64,000 nucleotides of DNA from Arbacia lixula. Its lineage: Eukaryota; Echinodermata; Echinoidea; Arbacioida; Arbaciidae. The notes below the pieces were generated by a model. It was given only the letters and a program-made list of their open reading frames with translations. It had not been told where the DNA came from and ran no database searches. Each line of letters starts with the position of its first letter. Within the stretch, counting starts at the first letter, position 1. Location: positions 2,128,246 through 2,192,245 of the forward strand of contig OZ022576.1 in assembly GCA_963669155.1 (NCBI GenBank). The letters run 5' to 3'. The position numbers and the translations under genes are program-made. Positions 35,085-47,220 of the stretch are shown here, piece after piece.

Positions 35085-35143
35085 TGCGCATGCGCCAGTT
35101 CCCCTTTGCAGTATACGTTTTTGAAGCAGCCAAGATGGCAGCC
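35085..35143 (+). promoter_or_regulatory. NRF1 and YY1-type motifs, probable housekeeping-type promoter
   Basis: TGCGCATGCGCC (35085-35096) matches the palindromic NRF1 site. CAAGATGGCAGCC (35131-35143) matches the YY1 site usually found just downstream of start sites, pointing to plus-strand transcription. A mini-ORF (MAASVDRICYKDHDHM, 35135-35185) runs into GTAAAG, a possible donor, so this may be a first exon. The promoter could be bidirectional and also serve the minus-strand synphilin-1-like gene. Confidence 0.4.
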
Positions 35144-35478
35144 TCGGTGGACCGTATTTGTTACAAAGATCATGATCATATGTAAAGAGGATATATGTAC
35201 CGTTGCTTAGCATTTTCAAACAATTTTATAGCTCAGGTATACATTCAATTCATTTAGCCATTTATATGTGATAAACGTACTTAAAATGAGTAATTCATTC
35301 ATGTGCACGGGTTGATTTCTCAGTAGTCGGACCAGACATGCCAGGAAATTGGTGGCGAGCCCTCAGGGGTCAGGACGCTCCCGCTGCGTGGGAGCAGTCC
35401 CGGGGCTAACACATTCCTAGACATGCATATATTTCAGCTTCCGCTGCTGAACTTTTAATTTAGTCACTAAATGCTTGT

Positions 35479-35605
35479 TACACTACAGCTCAAAGGAATT
35501 GGCATAGGGAAAGGGAAAGGGAAGAAAGGGAAGGAGCCGCAGTCTTAAACCATGGTATATTTTGTCCAGTTCAGAATGAAACATGACTCTTTTTAGGCTA
35601 ATGCC
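35479..35605 (+). mobile_element. Half copy of the TA-flanked palindromic MITE
   Basis: Starts TACACTACAGCTCAAAGGAA and follows the left arm of the element at 14785-15010 through GGAGCCGCAGT and TATATTTTGTCCAGTTCAG, ending near GGCTAATGCC. The right arm is missing. Confidence 0.75.
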
Positions 35606-35888
35606 ATTAGTAATGCATTGCGCCATTGTTTTGGCAAGCATCCATTCATTCCATCAAGAGCAATTACAGAACAATCCAGTAAAAAAAAAAACTACATGGC
35701 CGCGGTGAGGACCTAATTCATGATTTAGCCATCAAAATAATGTGGGAGCTGGGCAAGAGTTCCATATGCACAATAATGCACCCCCCCCCCCCCCTCCCCC
35801 ATAAAAATTTAAAAAAAATATATAGATCTACATAATTTGATATATATCATCATAATATAGCATAATTAGGAGGGGGAAGTGACAAAAA

Positions 35889-36116
35889 TTAGGTTTAGGG
35901 TTAGTTTTAGGGTTAGGTTTAGGGTTAACGGGTAGCTAGCCGCATAGACTCCCGGGGCTAGGCCGGCTCGGCTCGGGGCGAGGGCCTAGCTAATGACGGG
36001 TGCTAATGCAGACCTAGAAATCCCATTTTTGGACGAATTCAACGGCTAAGGAATTGTCTAGGGTTAGGGTTCGGGTTAGGGTCAGGGTTAGGGTTAGGGT
36101 CAGGGTTAGGTTTAGA
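35889..36116 (+). repeat. Interstitial telomere-like TTAGGG repeats
   Basis: Two degenerate (TTAGGG)n blocks, 35889-35928 and 36058-36114, with variants TTTAGGG, TCAGGG and TTCGGG. They flank a 130-bp GC-rich stretch that contains CGGCTCGGCTCGGGGCGAGG. The second block ends a few bases before the retrotransposon begins. Confidence 0.85.
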
Positions 36117-36281
36117 GTTCCAATTGTCCGATGCGGCCACTACTCACGAGAGTAATTTGTAAACAATCTCTTCTCTGTATGACTTGCTCTATTCTTTCCT
36201 TCTCTTCTTGTCTGCTTTCAACAATTCTTAAGCAAATGTTCACGACCATGACATGGTCCATGTGTTGTTCTTGTTTTAAAT

Positions 36282-37325
36282 ATGGATGAAATTGATTTAT
36301 GTTTACATAAAAATGTCCAATGTCGGTATTATTTACCTGACGAGTTCAATTCAGAATTTATTGATAATGAGCATTTTTTCAGTTTATTACATGTCAATGC
36401 CCGCAGTCTGTTAAGAAATTATGAAAACATGCAATTATTATTGTCCATGATAAATATGAAATTCTCCGCTATTGGTATCACAGAAACATGGCTTAACGAC
36501 AAATCTCCCCCCTTATATAACATTGATGGGTATTCTGTTGTCCGTTCTGATAGGAAATGCGGACGAGGAGGCGGAGTCGCCCTGTTCCTATCAGACACAT
36601 TATCGTATAAAGAAAGGCCTGATTTGATATACAATGGAAATGAAATTGATTGCACATGTGTTGAAATTAATATGTATAATAGAAAAAATATAATACTTTG
36701 TGTAATATACAGGCCCCCTCATACAGATAGTAACTCATTTTTGGATAATTTTGATGTTTTATTAGAGCGGATTAATCAAGAAAACAAAGATGTATATATT
36801 ATGGGTGATTTTAACATTGATCTCTTGAGAGAAGAGCACATTCTTAGAAATAAATTTTGTAATATTTTGCGAGCAAATTTTTGTAATATTACAATTGATA
36901 AGCCCTCGAGAATTACGGTCAACTCATCAACGTTGATCGATAATATTTTTACGAATATTGACACGGATTATTCGAAATCTGGTCTTTTGTATAGTGATAT
37001 TTCTGACCATTTACCTATATTTTTCATTTGTGGCGACACACAGAATTCTTATGTTAAGCAAAAAGAACGTAAGAAGAAGCGGAAATTCACACTAGAAAAT
37101 ATATCATTACTCAATGATGATTTAATCACGGAAACATGGGATGATGTATTACTTTCTGCAGACCCAAACATTGCTTATGACACCTTCTGGAATACATTCC
37201 TTTCTTATTTTGACAAACATATCCCCACAATTGAAAAGAAAAACAATAAAAAAATCAAAAATCCGTGGATAACAAAGGGAATTTTCCGTTCCATTAAGGA
37301 AAGAAATTTTTATATAAAAATAGTT
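36282..37325 (+). CDS. Retrotransposon endonuclease domain (5' part of ORF2)
   Basis: From ATG 36282 the frame carries the endonuclease motifs of L1/CR1-type retrotransposons: LLHVNARSLL (near residue 30), GITETWLND, CVIYRPPH, YIMGDFNIDLL and SDISDHLPIFF, followed by NPWITKGIFRSIKERNF. In related elements the protein nicks target DNA to prime reverse transcription. The correct frame is lost at about 37310-37327 by a one-base shift. The same frame runs on to 37553 but is then out of register. The downstream part resumes in the reverse transcriptase frame. Confidence 0.85.
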
Positions 37326-39211
37326 TACGGTATCCTGATAATAATGTTAATCGATATAAATCGTATAGAAATAAACTCACACATATTATCAGGCTTTCCC
37401 GCAGAATGTATTATGTGGAAGCTTTTGAAAATGCTATTGGAAATATGTCAGCCACTTGGAAGATTATTAATGACGTCATTGGTAAGAAAAAGAAGGTGTC
37501 AACATCTCAAATTACGAATAATGGACAAACGTTTTGTAATCCTAAAGATCTAGCATGTTGTTTTAATGAGTACTTTGTTAATGTTGGTCCTAGTCAAGCT
37601 TCTAAGATTGATCATACACAGACAGATTTCTCACAGTACTTGGGCACGTCAAATGATAATTCATTATTTTTTAAACCAACGGATTTTAGTGAGATCCTTG
37701 ATATTGTGCATTCTTTAAAATCAAGTTATACATGTGGTCACGATGAAATGAGCACGTCCCTTTTAAAACAAATTGTTGGGAGTATATTGACACCTTTAGT
37801 ACACATTTGTAATTTGTCGTTGTCAACTGGTGTATTTCCGAACGCATGTAAAATTGCAAAAGTTATTCCAATATACAAAAAAGATGACTCTTCTGTTGTT
37901 TCGAACTACCGACCTATCTCTATTCTTCCTAGTCTTTCTAAAGTCATAGAAAGACTCGTTTATAACAGACTGTATGATTTTTTGTTACAAAATGATATAC
38001 TGAACCATGACCAATTTGGTTTCAGGAAATTTCATTCTACTGATATGGCACTAGCCCAGTTGTATGACAGAGTATCGACTGCCTTAGCTGAACAAAAACA
38101 TGTCATTGGTGTGTTCATGGACTTAAGCAAGGCATTCGACACTCTTGATCACACTATCCTTTTACGCAAATTGCATCGTTATGGAGTTCGTGGCATTCCA
38201 CTGGAATGGTTTGAAAATTATTTATCAAATAGACAGCAATACGTATACTATGAATCGGTAAACTCTGAAGTTTTACCCATACATTGTGGCGTCCCACAAG
38301 GATCGATATTGGGACCACTACTATTTCTAGTGTATATAAATGATATTACAAATTCTACTAAGTTACTGCAATATATTCTGTTTGCCGATGACACCAATGT
38401 ATTTTGTTCCAATACTGACTTTCAGTCGCTTTTAAGAACTCTTAATACTGAATTGCCGAAATTATCTACATGGTTTAAGAGCAATAAATTGTCACTCAAC
38501 TTAAAAAAGACAAATTTTATTTATTTCCATAATAAGAAGCATAACAATGAAATGCACCATTTGAATATCATGGTGGATGGTATATTATTGGAACAAAAAG
38601 AAAGTGTCAAATTCCTTGGAATATATATCAGTGAAAATATGAAATGGAATGCTCATGTGCAATACATCTCAGATAAAGTATCTCGTAACGTTGGTATACT
38701 CTGTAAGCTTAAGTATTATGTCCCAAAGAATATTTTATTTATGCTTTATAATTCATTGATATTATCGAACATCTCATATTGTAACATTGTTTGGGCAACT
38801 ACAAAAAGTCACACTGACAGTATATTGCTTCTACAAAAGAAAGCTATACGTATATGTACCAATTCAGGTCATCGGGACCATTCAGATCCTTTGTTTGTAG
38901 AATTAAAAACACTAAAGGTAAATGATATTAATTTTTTGCAAAATTCACTTTTTATGTTTCGTTTGTATAACGGTCAGTTGCCATCTTCTTTTTTCTCATT
39001 ATTTCATTTAAACAAGGATATACATTCTTATCCCACAAGGCAATCTGATAAATTTCATCTACAAAATCCAAAAACGGTTATGGCTCTGAAATCTATCAGA
39101 CACACTGGACCTGATATTTGGAACTCTCTTTCTTCAGAAATTCGAACTTTAAAGTCTATGTATTCTTTCAAGAAAGCTGTAAAGACAATGCTGCTTTCTG
39201 GATATCAGTGA
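37326..39211 (+). CDS. Retrotransposon reverse transcriptase (3' part of ORF2)
   Basis: The polymerase frame is open from about 37326 (first Met 37406) to TGA 39209-39211. Reverse transcriptase blocks appear in order: SNYRPISILPSLSKVIERLV, NDQFGFRK-type HDQFGFRKFHST, GVFMDLSKAFDTLDH, HCGVPQGSILGPLLFLVYIN, the catalytic FADD box (QYILFADDTNVF) and SLNLKKTNFIYF, then the usual C-terminal end (TGPDIWNSLSSEIRTL). It acts as an RNA-templated DNA polymerase. It looks intact apart from the upstream frameshift. Clade within the CR1/L2 group is not resolved. Confidence 0.9.
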
Positions 39212-39754
39212 TCTTATAATGTCATTGCAATTGTATTTTATATGAAATTCCCTCGTGGAATTATCGCCGTTCTGAATTTCTTGCGTAATGTTATGTAACC
39301 GACCATGACCTGTAACTGTTCACCTGTACCTCGGTAAGAAAGTACTTTACTATTCAGTAATCCAGGTGATCTAATTTTGTGTATTTGCAAAAGCAGACAG
39401 ACCTCTCCCCTCTCCTTTCTCCTATCATATCTCTATGCAAGTCATCCCTCCCCTATTTTCCTATATATTATGTATTATGTACGAGGGCTGCATGCAAATC
39501 AAGCATTGCTTAAGCTGTAGCCCTTCTGCGTTATTCATTACATCGCTGATATGTTCTTTTGTACATTGTAAAAGCAATGAAGAAACTGTATTGCTGTATA
39601 GGTAATGAAGAAACCTACTTTGTTAGCAACTAATGTTTATGTATATTCATTTATATGTATGGTACCATCAATGTATATGATATATATGTGCATGTATCTG
39701 CATGAGCAATGATATAATGCAGGAACCAATAAAATCAAATCAAATCAAATAATG

Positions 39755-41380
39755 TGCCAAAGCATTTTACTTACCGAGGCCGACCGACCGTCTGAGTGAT
39801 TATGATAACGCCCTCTACGACACTAAAGAATTAATACATACAATAAATGCCTAATAGCTTACAACACCTTTCGATCTCAACTCGTCTACGTGGTATAGTG
39901 GAGAAGCTAATGGACTAATAATCTCGACGATCGCGGATCAAGGCTCACTCACAACGACTTTTGCAAGGTAAGGAAATATCCATGTAATGATTCATAAATG
40001 AGTACAAACGGAATATCGTGTGAAATGTGGAGGGAGAGAGAGGTGGAGAGAGGGAGAGAGAGAGAAAGTGAGAGAGAGAGAGAGATAACTCCTACATAAT
40101 AAATTTTTTATTTTTTTTTTAATAAAAAAAAAATAATTTTACACTTTTAAGTACCCCCAAAAAATACCTCGCCCCATTTTTTACTCATCCCCCATCAAAA
40201 GAATCGCCCTCTTTTAGACAGTAGGCTATTCCCAAAAAAAAAAATATGGGGGGGGGTGCATATGGAACTCTTTCCGGGAGCTGTTATGTTAGCAAGACTA
40301 CAAAGCCGACTAACTGTCTGAAAGTATTGTAGCTTCGTTGCACACCACTCTAGTTGCTTCATACTCATCGCAACCGTACACCCTAATCTCGCCATGGGTA
40401 CGGCTGGGCAAGGCACGACGTAGCACCCCCTAAAAAATGCGACTGTGAATGCGAGAACTACGTCAAAATAAGCTACAAACATGCTTACATTGACTGGAAA
40501 CATTGAAGATGTTATCAAACTTACCGATACCTCGACTGCCTTGCTATGTACTTAATTCCTTGCTAGTAACAGTGGCCGTGGTTCGACGTTACGACAGAGG
40601 TCTGTCGCCTATAATACTACGGTATATAGCGCCATTTCGATGTTTTCAGTGATAGTGCAATGTTACTCGCTCTGGCTAGCTGATCTACCGTTTATCATCA
40701 AGAGGGCGCTATTACTAAACATGAGCCAGAGCCGTACGCGGCTCTGACATGAGCACAAACAGACAACTGTGCAACATGTCGCATTGGTAGTAGGCTGTAT
40801 TGTTACTGTGTAACTATTTAATTTGTATGACTGTATTTTGTATCAATCAATTATTTTTCGTCGTTAGTCACGGTCTGCATTTATAAATTGACGCATAATG
40901 CCTGCAGTGCACTTCGATACATTGAGAGACGTAGTGTGGCATTATTCGATCTTTATTAAGGGAACAATTTGTGCTGGAGACTTCCAAACAATTCTTTGAT
41001 ATCGATTTGTGCTTAAAATTTTATTTAAAAAAAAAGAAGAAAAATATAGAAGTGCACAATCCAACGTAAAAATAAAACACAACTTTTGTTGTTTTAAATA
41101 TGTTCCTAATGGATCACCATTGATCTCATTATTAAGATCCGAAACGTAAACTTTTAGATTTCTTTTTTTAGGTTTCTTTTATTCTTTTTTTTTTCAATGT
41201 CAGACGGTAACCAGCCAATTGTGTTAATCTTGGCATACTTGGGAATATTTAACTCGTTGTTCGTCACATGCAACTTTTCCCACACGAAGTACACACAAAC
41301 CAGTCCTCATAAAGCAGCAATTTATATGTCATACAAAACACCAGTTAATGTGTAGCAGTTATGGTAAAGCGCTAGCGAAG
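39755..41380. other. Non-coding region between retrotransposons
   Basis: No gene seen. It contains a (GA)n microsatellite (40031-40085), an A/T homopolymer patch (40100-40140) and an inverted repeat AGAGCCGTACGCGGCTCT at about 40728. Two minus-strand GTAAGT donors (about 39775 and 40527) follow GC-rich sequence and could mark untranslated exons, but there is no further support. Confidence 0.35.
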
Positions 41381-41382
41381 TA

Positions 41383-42723
41383 TTTTATTTATTTATTTAT
41401 TTATATTTAAGTTATTTAAACAGGGTAGCCCTTTGAATTTAAAAAAAAACTGCTTTACCAAGGGGCCCCGTACAATGAAAATCACATTACATGTAAACAA
41501 GTCATATACAATAACAATTAACAATCAATGAAATACAAGTAATCATGAATACATAGAAACAAGATGAATACAATAACAAATAGTCATGGTACATAGGAAA
41601 AAGATAAATACAATAATAAAAATAGTAAAATCAGACCGTATTAAAAAGCAAAATCAATATCTCATATCAATGATGTCTGTAATATAAACAAAATTCTGTA
41701 ATATTGGATATAAATATGTTGCATTAAGAGTAATCAAAAGACAAAAGTTTGCACTGTTTTTTAATAAAGGGAGGGAAGTCATCGCGCGTATGTGTGGAGG
41801 CAAGTCATTCCATAAATTCGAACACACATAATGAAGGGATTTCTTGCAGTGTTCTGTATGTGGCCTGTTAATTTTGAGAGGGCAAGCAATAGCATTTCTC
41901 GTTTGAAAGTTAATTTCACGAAAGGTAACTACGTCGTTGAGATACTCAGGTACCAAACCATTCTTAACTTTAAACATAATAACATAATACTAGTATTGCC
42001 GTCTTTGTGTAATTGATTGTCATTTCAGCTTGGAGAGAAGTTCTTTATGGAGAGTCAAAAAAGCCGCATTTAATACAAGTCGAGCGTATCGGTTTTGCAA
42101 TTTTTGTATCTTATATATATTACATTGTGTACTCTTGCCCCAAATAACAATACCATAATCAATATGCGGCAAGATCAATCCATTGTATAACATCACTAAA
42201 ATATTGTGGTGAAGATTCGATTTGATATGCCTAATATATCCAATTATTCTCGATACTTTAATAAAAACTTTGTCAATATGTTTATTCCTATTAAAACACT
42301 CATCTAATATAAGTGCCAAGTATTTCAACTTATGTACCTGTTCAAGGGCTTCACCTTTGTATTTAACAACTTAGGCAGCGTCTTGCACTTTTCTTTTTGT
42401 ACCAATCAGCATACTTTTACATTTCGTCAAATTCAGTTCTAGGTTATTAGATTCTATCCATTTACATATTTTCTTAAATTCTTTTTGTAATATTTTTGAG
42501 ACAACATTCACTTCTCTGGCTTTACAAAATAATACAGCAGCATCTGCATACAAGCATAATTCAGTTTTATGTAAATAAGACACATTGCACATATCATTGA
42601 TAAAAATAGAAAAAAGAAGAGGGCCGAGGATTGATTCCTGTGGTATACCCAGCTGAATAGGCCGAAAGTCTGAAATAATGCCCTGAAAAGATACATATTT
42701 TTGCCGACCACAAAAATAATTCT
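41383..42723 (-). mobile_element. 5'-truncated, decayed CR1/L2-type retrotransposon
   Basis: Minus-strand frames broken by frameshifts hold, in order, IPQESILGPLLFSIFIND, LYADAAVLFCK (decayed FADD box), NLELNLTKCKSMLIG, YNGLILPHIDYGIVIWGKS, QKLQNRYARLVL and LWNDLPPHIRAM. The 3' end is AAAGGGCTACCCTGTTTAAA followed by an AAAT microsatellite (41383-41412). Only the 3' third remains, and it is inactive. Confidence 0.85.
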
Positions 42724-43271
42724 TAAAGGGCCCCTGTCATCAAAATATATGTTGACTTCTGTTGATGCAACTTAATATGTATGTAACAAAATCACTAACT
42801 GTTCAATGGAAATGTCTGTCCTATATTTTAATATATTTTTTTTCTCAGCACTGATAAGCCCCTCCCCCAAAATATCCTCCAACTCAAGATCCCCCCTGTG
42901 ACATCATCAAAGGTAGAAATTAGCAGGATAATAGACATAATTTATGCACAAACTAAACATTGCAATGACTACCTGCAAGTGCTTATAATAGCATCACATA
43001 GCTGGCATATTTCTGACGTAAGGAAAAGGTTGTTAGATGGTATTGTGTGAAGACATGTGATGCTCTTGTGGGCAGGTGGAGGTAGTCATTGCAATGTTTA
43101 GTTTGTGCATAAACTCTGCTTATCATCCTGATAATTTCTACCTTTGATGATGTCACATGGGGAATCTTGAGTTGGAGGATATTTTGGAGGCGGGGCTTAT
43201 CAGTGCTGAGAAAAAAAATATTTTAAGATATAGGACAGACATTTCCATTGAACAGTTAGTGATTTTGTTAT
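42724..43271. mobile_element. Long foldback element
   Basis: Inverted arms of roughly 230 bp run from 42784 to 43270. They share AACAAAATCACTAACTGTTC, GTCCTATATTTTAA, TCAGCACTGATAAGCCCC, CCTCCAACTCAAGATTCC-like, GATGATGTCACA-like and GCAATGACTACCT blocks. The left edge may begin earlier at TTAAAGGGCCCCTGTC (42724), typical of TTAA-type ends, but no matching right end is seen. Confidence 0.75.
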
Positions 43272-43616
43272 ATTTTATTTCTTCCTCATAACATATGGCA
43301 ATAATATATTACATGAAATCATTTACATAGTTAATTCAAAGTTCATTTTTACATTTTATCATTCATGAACATTTTAAACTTGATTGTGAAATAGCATAAA
43401 TTATAAAAATCCGAAAAAATTAATAAACTTGAATCCATCTATACACATTCTTTAACATTTTCTTTGACAGTTTAAAATCGAGATAGGAGTAGTAATATAG
43501 ACAGAATTATATGAATCTCAAATTATACATTTCTTTTTGCAGTGTCATTTTTAATCACAATAATTTTGAGGGAGTTATTCAAAAATATATATCCAAATCA
43601 CACTCACCCACGCTTA

Positions 43617-43672
43617 ACACACACGCGCACACACACACACACAAACTCTCACACGCACAAACGCACACACAA
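43617..43672. repeat. (CA)n-rich microsatellite
   Basis: Imperfect CA repeat with CG, CT and AA interruptions. Confidence 0.85.
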
Positions 43673-43789
43673 TGCCTCTATCTTCAATTTATCTGCTCTC
43701 AAATGAAGGGAAACCAAAACATTAACTCCACTGAAGCAAAAACGCATCCACTGCTTTCCACTTCTGTAGATGTGTCCCTATGTTTCCCC

Positions 43790-44284
43790 TTTGGAAGGCT
43801 TTCTTGAATCCATCATCTCTTTAGACTTTCAGCATATCTATTGCTTTCTGTGCGGATGGAAGAGTTCCACATTCTCTAGAGAAAAAAATGATGTATTTAA
43901 ATACGTATAGGATACAATTTACTACAGATACTCGAGCAGTACTGCCACATTCTCCCATAAAACTTGATTTCCAATTATCACTCTGAACTTGAGTTAAATG
44001 TAGCTTTCTAACTATTTCCTGCCATAGTTTTTTTTTTTTTTAACTTTTGGACAATCTAGAAATAAATGTTGGTATATCTCAACTTTTTGTTTACAAAAAA
44101 GTTCGTCCGACTCAAAACCAAATTTAAACAGTTCCTTCTTTGTATATACAGCTCCATGTAATACATGTAAGTTGTATTGGAACTCTCTTTGTTTCTTACA
44201 TAGCAAAACACGTTTAAACTTAATAAATGTTTCTTTCAATTCCATTATTCCAAGGATTATATTGACGGGAAAAATCCGTGACAC
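43790..44284 (-). mobile_element. L1/Tx1-like reverse transcriptase C-terminal remnant
   Basis: The minus strand encodes REFQYNLHVLHGAVYTKKEL, FKFGFESDELFCKQKVEIYQ and HLFLDCPKV, the zinc-knuckle-like tail of L1/Tx1 polymerases. After a frameshift at a poly-A run follow WKSSFMGECG, FKYIIFFSRECGTLPS and AIDML. Truncated and inactive. Confidence 0.7.
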
Positions 44285-46984
44285 ACAATATGTATTATGA
44301 GTATCAATACTGATTTAGCGCCCCCCTTTTTTTTTCTGCCGTTAACTTTTCTATATCAATAAGCCTAAACTTTTAGATTGTAACAATTAATCTTCTACAA
44401 AGTAATCCATATTCAAAGAACAAGACGTTATCCTTTAGAGTCATCAATATCAATATCAACAGCAACATAAGTTCAGAATACATTTATATTTGAATGTTAA
44501 AACATGTCATGCTATATCAATACACGTTGCATATTTGAGTGCCCTCATGATCAGTGTTAGAATGATTATACTTGTAATTATGTACGATCATTTCATCCAT
44601 TGACACGATTAGATCTGAGAGGCAGCGTTGTATTTTGTCTAAACGTTATGGTAATCTATTACATAGAATTTACAATCTTCCATTCATTTAAATCATCATT
44701 TATGAGTTAACCATGTCACAACATTAATGTTTCCTTCACTTGTAATTTAACCAAGTCATAAAATTGATGTTTTATTCACTAATGATTTACCCTTGTCATA
44801 ACATTAATGTATCAAGATTGTAATTAACTGAATACTACGCTACAGTGATCCTATGACATGCTAGGCGAAATAATGTAAGGTACATAAACGCATTATCTAT
44901 CATCATGGACAGGCATTATGTGTACGATGTTAAAAAGACATGATATATACATGTTATTTTATCGTAATGTGATGTAATTATGTAGTGCTTAATTCGGGGT
45001 ACACTATAGATAGACCACTATATTTACCTTTCTGGTTTTGCTGACCCCACGCATTTCCCCTTTTCTCACCATACTGATTAAGATTAGCGGGATTAAGTGA
45101 CCCAAGACTAATCCAATAGGCTAGGAAAGTGATTGGTTCTTCTACGGGTTGGTGTTTTATGTAATTATAGCTGTAACATATCAACTGACCGAGATTTCCG
45201 ACGCGTGCTTTTTTGAGACAATTAAATTCCCGGCAGTGATCATAGCAACTGTGCTCTACCACTTTATGCACAACGCTACTATTCATTCTTTCACAAACGA
45301 CGTGAAGATCGGAGAGAAACTTTCAGTACAATAATATATTACATCTATATGATTTCTACTCATGGAATGACGTATAAAACCTTTACCCTCAACTGAACGT
45401 TTAATTGATTTTTTTTTTAAAAAATGAATTCAAAATAAATGTAAATTTTCCACTCGTATGAGGGGTTTAATTCAATGTACCCCGAATGGAAAATACGTTA
45501 TCAAAATCGCACTCAATATATATCCAGGTTTGTTGTTTTTTTTACAAATTTATAATTTGCATGGATTTAATTATTTTGGAGCAAAATTGTAATGAATTTT
45601 ACCCCTTCTTTACTTCTTCTTAAAGGGATGTTTTAACACGAAGCTCCTGGAAAACGAAATAATGAATGCTGAATTGGTGGGAAAGGGATCAGACCCCATT
45701 TTTAATCGAGCTGCTCATATCTATCTATTATTTTATGATTACATTTGAAGAAATTCAAAACGGTATACGAGTGTTGTTAAACTAAGAGCTAAAAGACAGT
45801 ACACTCATATTTTATGATCTGTCAAGAAATGAAACGTAACTGATCATGTCATAGATGTATATCTTCAATGTACCAATTTCTTGGAGAATACTTCACGTGC
45901 ATTCTTTGCCTCCGCCAATAAGCTCAAAATGAAAACTTTGACTTCAGTAAATATTCGAAAATTGCGTTTTGCTCTGCTATTGTATTTTCAAATACTGTCG
46001 TATTATAGGCCTACTCTTCTCCGATCATGATGATAAACTTAATACAGACACAATTTTTACACCTTTTACACAAAGTAAATGTGTTTTTGTAAAGGAAATA
46101 TATACGTCTTTCCGCGGGTCCGAAAACAAAAGCCACTCTTATAATAGTATGAATACATAAAGATGTCCGTTCACCATATAATGTAAATGTGTCTTCTCAA
46201 AATGCACTTCAAACTGCTTTATCGAAGCTGGATCATAATTTTAATAAGGATATAATTTTCTGACAAATTCATGAAAGATTGAATACTGTCATGCCCTCCT
46301 GCTCGTTAATGTCATTGACCCATCCCCTGCATTACCTGATGAGTATGTTTCATGTTTATGTGTGTGGTTAGTTGGTTCATCTGTCTACCATCTGCCATCG
46401 TTCTTCCTCTGGACCTTCACACCTCCATGTATCGTCATAACTCTCATCATGTCTCTCAAATCATGTTTCTCTTCAACGCCCATTCTCATAATACCTACCA
46501 TGTTTCTTTCCACTGCCCTTTCTGTAAATAAGCCAGTTCGAATTTGCAATGTGCGCATGAACAGATTATTTCCGGTAAGAATGACCTAAGGTCAATCGTA
46601 CCACTCACAATAATTACATCGAAATGTATTAGAAGGTCGACCATGTTCATACATACACATGACCATGCAGATACGAGAACACCTATTCAGCTCTGAGAAG
46701 GTAGTGAAAGCAAGTTCCACTATGTGCATCTGGTTCTATTGTTGTTATGAGCACGATGTAACATGTCTTTCCATCCATCACAGCTTCATGAACAAATCCC
46801 AACCTGCATTCTAGTAGTATTTAATTCAGTGGATTGTCTGACCATGGTGTAATTACGAACTGGCTTGTTTGAGTTTTTTCTTTGTTTCGTAATATCTTAG
46901 CTGCTGTTCTGAATTCTGCTCTATAACGAAATACAGTTGAATGTAATAACGGGTCATCAGGCAATTAGGGGGAAAGTTGTGAAT
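44285..46984. other. Intergenic region, no gene seen
   Basis: AT-rich DNA with short ORFs lacking any family resemblance. No clear inverted or tandem repeats were noticed. Confidence 0.4.
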
Positions 46985-47220
46985 ACATTACGAAAATGGC
47001 TTATTACCAGAACTAGACACACGAAATAGGACTTCGTTTCTTTTGTTCCCTCCGAGAAGCTGTAGCTACACAATCATGTACGTAATTGTTACAACACCTG
47101 GACAACACATGTTTGAGAGCACATACCCTCTCGGAGATGTAAAGTACTGTATGTGTTAAAAAAAGAAAGTTGATTCAAACTCTTCCATATCAGTGTCCCT
47201 GACTCCAGATAGCATGTAGT
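46985..47220 (+). repeat. Dispersed repeat, direct partner at 54.1 kb
   Basis: Shares TTCTTTTGTTC, TCCGAGAAGC-like, CAATCATGT, AATTGTT.AACACCTG and AGAAAGTTG blocks in order with 54085-54300. About 70 percent similar by eye. Type unknown. Confidence 0.55.

Larger units (their letters stand above)
36120..39750 (+). mobile_element. Nearly full-length CR1/L2-type non-LTR retrotransposon
   Basis: Carries an apurinic-type endonuclease and a reverse transcriptase in one frame-shifted ORF2. It ends in AATAAAATCAAATCAAATCA, a (TCAAA)n tail at 39733-39750 as in L2/CR1-type elements. The left limit is uncertain (after the telomere-like block, before ATG 36282). No ORF1 was seen. Low decay suggests a fairly recent insertion. 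Confidence 0.85.

Noticed and set aside
46362-46589. Hydrophobic 75-codon ORF resembling a membrane protein
   Set aside because: No family motifs, no splice sites, and such ORFs are common in AT-rich non-coding DNA.
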